From the NCBI RefSeq assembly GCF_000015765.1, contig NC_008942.1, positions 821,921 to 885,920 of the forward strand: 64,000 bases of DNA. The letters run 5' to 3'. This DNA is from Methanocorpusculum labreanum Z. GTDB taxonomy: Archaea; Halobacteriota; Methanomicrobia; Methanomicrobiales; Methanocorpusculaceae. Shown here one piece after another: positions 60,739 to 64,000 of the stretch. Numbering within the stretch: the stretch's first letter is position 1; each line of letters begins with the position of its first letter. A program made the position numbers and the translations under genes. Under the pieces are notes generated by a model. It was not told the DNA's origin and searched no databases. It saw nothing but the letters and a program-made list of their open reading frames with translations.

Positions 60739-60852
60739 TGGGGTGAGGGGGGTGACGCAGCTGACGACCTTAGCCGAGGCGGGCTCTGCCCCGCAGGGGT
60801 GACCTCAGCCGAGCAAATCAGGAATTTGCTCTCCACTTCGGATCTATGACCC
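60739..60852 (+). repeat. Hairpin mosaic block 8 (right end of the island)
   Basis: Starts GGGGTGAGGGGGGTGACGC; modules AGCTGACGACC, CTCTGCCCC-GCA-GGGGTG and GCAAATC-AGG-AATTTGC (one mismatch). Linkers CTTAGCCGAG and CTCAGCCGAG. Lacks the usual GCGGTGGAGATATCC end. 60853-61028 holds nothing identifiable. Confidence 0.7.
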
Positions 60853-61028
60853 TTTCTTGAATCTCCACGAATTATTGTATGAATAACCACACATCAGATG
60901 GGCTAAATATTACACACGCATAAACCAGTTACATAAAACAAATCTAAAACACAAATCCATATTATGACTCAGGGTACAGTATTCAAATAGGAGTAGTTTC
61001 ATTTGAATAACTTCCATTTTTTACTATT

Positions 61029-62597
61029 CTATTCTCTCTTATTATTCCACAGCAATTTTCTATCCAGGCTGGGAGGAAATATCCTGAGTATATTTTTTCG
61101 CTCTCCTTTATTTAATACCGCACACCATAAAATGACGCAGTAAACTGTAGCAATCGAGCCTCCGGCGAGGAACGTTGGTACAATTCCGCTAATGGAAACA
61201 ACCTGCATGAATAAGAATCCAAGCACCAACAGGATGAGGAGTGCAACGTAACCGGGGAATGCGGGCTTGACAAATGTGATGAGAGGGGCTTTGAGAATGT
61301 GAGCTGCGTATATAGGACCAAATAATCCGTCTGTTATGAGAGTTGTTATAGTAGTGGCAAGAGCTATACCGTAAATCCCCATATTAAATACAAGCGATAA
61401 AGTAAGAGCTAGTATGACATTAAACCCACCTGCCACAAGATATATGAGGCCTGGAGTGCGAACACGAATGTAGGCAGCTGTAATTGACCCACAACATGAA
61501 AACTGGACCATAAATATAGAGGCAATTACAGTAATCCATACAAGCAAGGAGAGGTCTGCGTAGTTTTGACCAACCCATATTGTCATTAACTGGGACGAAA
61601 ATACACAGACAAGCCCTACAAGAAGTGCGGTTAACAGGGTTACTATTTTTACAGAGAAGGCTGTAAATGTTACCATACTCTCTTTGTTATCTTTAGCACG
61701 GTATGAGAATATCATCGGCGAAAAGCAGGTAGTTATCAAACCAAGAAGACCAACTATGAGTGTATTCCATGTGAGAACCAGAGAAAATTCAGTAGCGACG
61801 ATGGATCCAAGTACTATGTTAGTAATTATTAATGCCGCTTGATTTCTCAGGACAACACCCATTCGTAATATTGCTAACCAAAATGCAGTGCTTAGTATTT
61901 CTTTCAGATGGAATAGAGAAAATGCTGTGATAGAGATATTAAGGAAAGGACATATTTTTCTGGAAAATACAATGGAGAGAAATAATGCCATGCATGCAGC
62001 TATTAGATATGATAATCCAACAAAGGGAAGTGTTGGTTCGAGTAAGGTGAATAGGAGAACCACAGATATAATTTGTGCGATAAGGTTGGTATTGTTCACA
62101 TGGTTTTTGAGGTCGATACGATTATATGCGAATAATATCACACTGAAATTGCTGCTCCAAGCCCTGATAAGGACAGATATTATCACAAGAGCGAATAACC
62201 AGATTACATCAGTTGCAACTGTATCTCCAATATTAAATATTGTTGGAGATAAAAGTGCAAAGATTAGTCCAATGGGGGTTACTATGAGAAGAATCACCAG
62301 TGTTCCAATGAGGGAGGTGTTAAAAGTAATTACTGCTTTTTTTCGATCTCCGCGCTGGAGGTCAATGGTGAGATAGCGTGATATTGCTTCATTAACTACA
62401 TCTATAAATAGAGTGATAAAACTGGTAAAAGATGTGGCAAGAGGAATCAATCCATAGGCTGATTCACCAAGAGTCTCAAGAAAAAATGGAACTAAGGCAA
62501 GACCTATGACCAGATTGATGGTCAAATATGCTAAATTTGAAAGCAGATTTTTTGGTAATTGCTTTTGAAATTGGATATCAAGTGTTTTCTCGGACAT
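61029..62597 (-). CDS. Oligosaccharide flippase family membrane protein (Wzx-like)
   Basis: 522 residues, 12-14 membrane helices. N-terminal LPKNLLSNLAYLTINLVIG and FLETLGESAYGLIPLATSFT are the polysaccharide-biosynthesis/MATE-like flippase signature. It likely moves lipid-linked oligosaccharides to the outside for S-layer glycans. AT-rich and together with the next gene suggests a surface polysaccharide locus extending to the right. Confidence 0.82.
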   Translation of the reverse strand: MSEKTLDIQFQKQLPKNLLSNLAYLTINLVIGLALVPFFLETLGESAYGLIPLATSFTSFITLFIDVVNEAISRYLTIDLQRGDRKKAVITFNTSLIGTLVILLIVTPIGLIFALLSPTIFNIGDTVATDVIWLFALVIISVLIRAWSSNFSVILFAYNRIDLKNHVNNTNLIAQIISVVLLFTLLEPTLPFVGLSYLIAACMALFLSIVFSRKICPFLNISITAFSLFHLKEILSTAFWLAILRMGVVLRNQAALIITNIVLGSIVATEFSLVLTWNTLIVGLLGLITTCFSPMIFSYRAKDNKESMVTFTAFSVKIVTLLTALLVGLVCVFSSQLMTIWVGQNYADLSLLVWITVIASIFMVQFSCCGSITAAYIRVRTPGLIYLVAGGFNVILALTLSLVFNMGIYGIALATTITTLITDGLFGPIYAAHILKAPLITFVKPAFPGYVALLILLVLGFLFMQVVSISGIVPTFLAGGSIATVYCVILWCAVLNKGERKNILRIFPPSLDRKLLWNNKRE

Positions 62598-62651
62598 GCT
62601 AAACGTTTCATATTTTCAATATTTCAATGAATTAGGTGGGCAAAACACAAC

Positions 62652-64000
62652 CTATGATGGGACCAAATAATCAATTACTCCACTTGAACACACAATATTA
62701 TAGTTAGAATTATAGATAATTTCTTGCTTATATACTCTCCAAGGAATTAAAGTAACCCAATCCTTATTTGAAACAGATAACTGTGGCAATCCCCAATTAA
62801 CAACCATATCCTTATTTACAGGCGTTAAATTTCCCTTTAGCAAAGGAAGAATATCACAATCATCCGTGAAAACACTGTAACTATCTCGTATTAATCCAAT
62901 ACGGATTGGATTATTTTTAGTTATAATTGCCAAACCAATTGCACCTGTCGTATACACATCTGAAGAAATAGGTTGTGTTGAATATACATAAGACCACAAT
63001 CCGATTTCAGATATTTGCGGGTATGATTCAAATTTACTTGGTTCATCTAGGTTAGTTACAAATGTAAATGCTATCAACACAACAGTCAAAATAATAAATA
63101 TCGTCGCAAGCACCTGCCCAATTTTTTTGAGCTTTACATCTTGTTTTAATGTGCACACCCTTGCAAAGATGAGGACAGAAGGGGTGATTAGCATCAACAA
63201 AGCACCTAAGTTTACAACTAGAATTATTCGTGTCAAAATAAATATAATGATTCCCAGCAATATTGTTATAAGAATAATATCAATTGAGTCTATTGTCTTA
63301 TTTTTACTTAAATATATTTTTAACAGCCAATGACCATAAATAATAATGACTAAAGCACAGGTAGTAAAACGTAAAATCTGAAGAATAGCGATTTCATATG
63401 TTGATGTGAAGTAATATGGTGCTAATGGAGAAATAGAAGCGGACTCGCTAACTCCAAGAAATTGATAAGCATAGATTAGAAATTTATCAATACTTGAAAT
63501 ACCGAATTCATTCATAGTGCCGATAGCATTATAAAATATATAATAATACGTATTTAACTCGAATATCATAAGGCCTGAAATGATCATGAGGAGGAGTATA
63601 TGTGATTTTGGAATAATATAGCGAATATCCAAATTATAGAATTTCACACGGATGAACTGAATTAGCACTACCGCTGTAAAACAAAATATAAGAGAAAATA
63701 CCATTGCCATATAATTGTATGAGATATAATTTAATGAGAGAAGAACAATTATTAAACAGATGAATATTGAATTTTTATATGAATTTTCCCCTATTTTATT
63801 CTCTAAGTCCATAAATATAAGATAAATTATAAGGAAGTAGAGAATCATACCAATGGTATGGATCCAATACACGTTATAATCTGAAGTTGAAATAGAGCAA
63901 AATAAACATCCCATTAATATTGTTGCTAAAATAATATTTTTGGATATCCTATACAATATAAGACACACAATTGCTGATAATGGGATGATAGATATGGGTA
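62652..64000 (-). CDS. Polytopic membrane protein (5' part outside window)
   Basis: The frame is open through the right edge: codons before the first internal GTG read PISIIPLSAI, still hydrophobic. At least eleven membrane helices, then an outside domain with YPQISEIGLWSYVYSTQPIS and KGNLTPVNKDMVVNWGLPQL. The layout (many helices plus C-terminal soluble domain) is that of archaeal glycosyltransferase-like membrane proteins, but I see no catalytic motif. AT-rich. Confidence 0.6.
   Translation of the reverse strand, partial: PISIIPLSAIVCLILYRISKNIILATILMGCLFCSISTSDYNVYWIHTIGMILYFLIIYLIFMDLENKIGENSYKNSIFICLIIVLLSLNYISYNYMAMVFSLIFCFTAVVLIQFIRVKFYNLDIRYIIPKSHILLLMIISGLMIFELNTYYYIFYNAIGTMNEFGISSIDKFLIYAYQFLGVSESASISPLAPYYFTSTYEIAILQILRFTTCALVIIIYGHWLLKIYLSKNKTIDSIDIILITILLGIIIFILTRIILVVNLGALLMLITPSVLIFARVCTLKQDVKLKKIGQVLATIFIILTVVLIAFTFVTNLDEPSKFESYPQISEIGLWSYVYSTQPISSDVYTTGAIGLAIITKNNPIRIGLIRDSYSVFTDDCDILPLLKGNLTPVNKDMVVNWGLPQLSVSNKDWVTLIPWRVYKQEIIYNSNYNIVCSSGVIDYLVPS

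Noticed and set aside
49897-60852. Mosaic blocks as insertion sequences or as CRISPR arrays
   Set aside because: No transposase frame anywhere in the window, and no regular repeat-spacer period; modules differ in sequence and spacing.

Overview
The window is archaeal and most likely from a methanogen of the Methanomicrobiales; a Methanocorpusculum-like organism is my inference from gene content, not a database match. The archaeal markers are a proteasome-activating nucleotidase (PAN) with a C-terminal HbYX tail, a PurM-like AIR-synthase relative, an ADP-forming acetyl-CoA synthetase, a DUF89 protein, a 46-residue symporter accessory protein, TATA-type promoters at short distance from start codons, and poly-T terminators. 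Most core genes have moderate GC. Two AT-rich stretches (about 24.6-27.0 kb and 61.0-64.0 kb) look like later arrivals.

Layout. 0-4 kb: end of a type I restriction-modification locus (hsdS, hsdR). 4.4-8.5 kb: AMP-forming acyl-CoA synthetase, thiD, AIR-synthase-like gene. 8.5-19.0 kb: a complete type I-C CRISPR-Cas locus split into two divergent halves. The effector operon (cas3-cas5-cas8c-cas7, minus strand) runs into a two-spacer relic array, and the adaptation operon (cas4-cas1-cas2, plus strand) runs into a 20-repeat array. The two arrays have homologous trailers in inverted orientation. 19-24.4 kb: DtxR-type regulator, a GxxExxY gene enclosed by ~190-bp inverted repeats, feoA-feoB plus a tiny Cys-rich protein, and an MFS exporter. 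24.8-26.6 kb: DUF4062 protein. 27-42.4 kb: housekeeping genes (tRNA-Pro, DUF89, ywbE, acd, Na+/solute symporter, glutamine-synthetase-like gene, PAN, sugar-phosphate-isomerase-like gene, tandem multidrug-export-type membrane proteins, tRNA-Arg). 42.5-49.85 kb: an eight-gene overlapping operon around MoxR, DUF58 and DUF4350. 49.9-60.9 kb: an island of toxin-antitoxin and abortive-infection cassettes (HicA-like, HepT/MntA, zeta kinase, broken AlbA-type ATP-binding gene, AbiEi/AbiEii, RhuM) separated by mosaic hairpin repeats. 61-64 kb: cell-surface polysaccharide genes (flippase and a membrane protein cut by the window edge).

The most unusual content is two families of short, modular palindromic elements. 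Family 1 ('hairpin mosaic') has fixed ends (about GGGGTGCGGG to GCGGTGGAGATATCC). Inside it carries interchangeable small hairpins of different stem sequence joined by constant CTTAGC(T/G)GAG-like linkers. In the defence island every block points the same way and blocks lie between most of the defence cassettes. One module is inserted exactly in the loop of another hairpin. Family 2 is ~140-190 bp and starts with AACCGCGAATCTCCGCGAAT. It ends in a terminator-like hairpin whose stem covaries between copies. It occurs singly, as an empty inverted pair, and as an inverted pair around the GxxExxY nuclease-like gene. I see no transposase or integrase gene in the window, so whatever moves these elements would have to act in trans.
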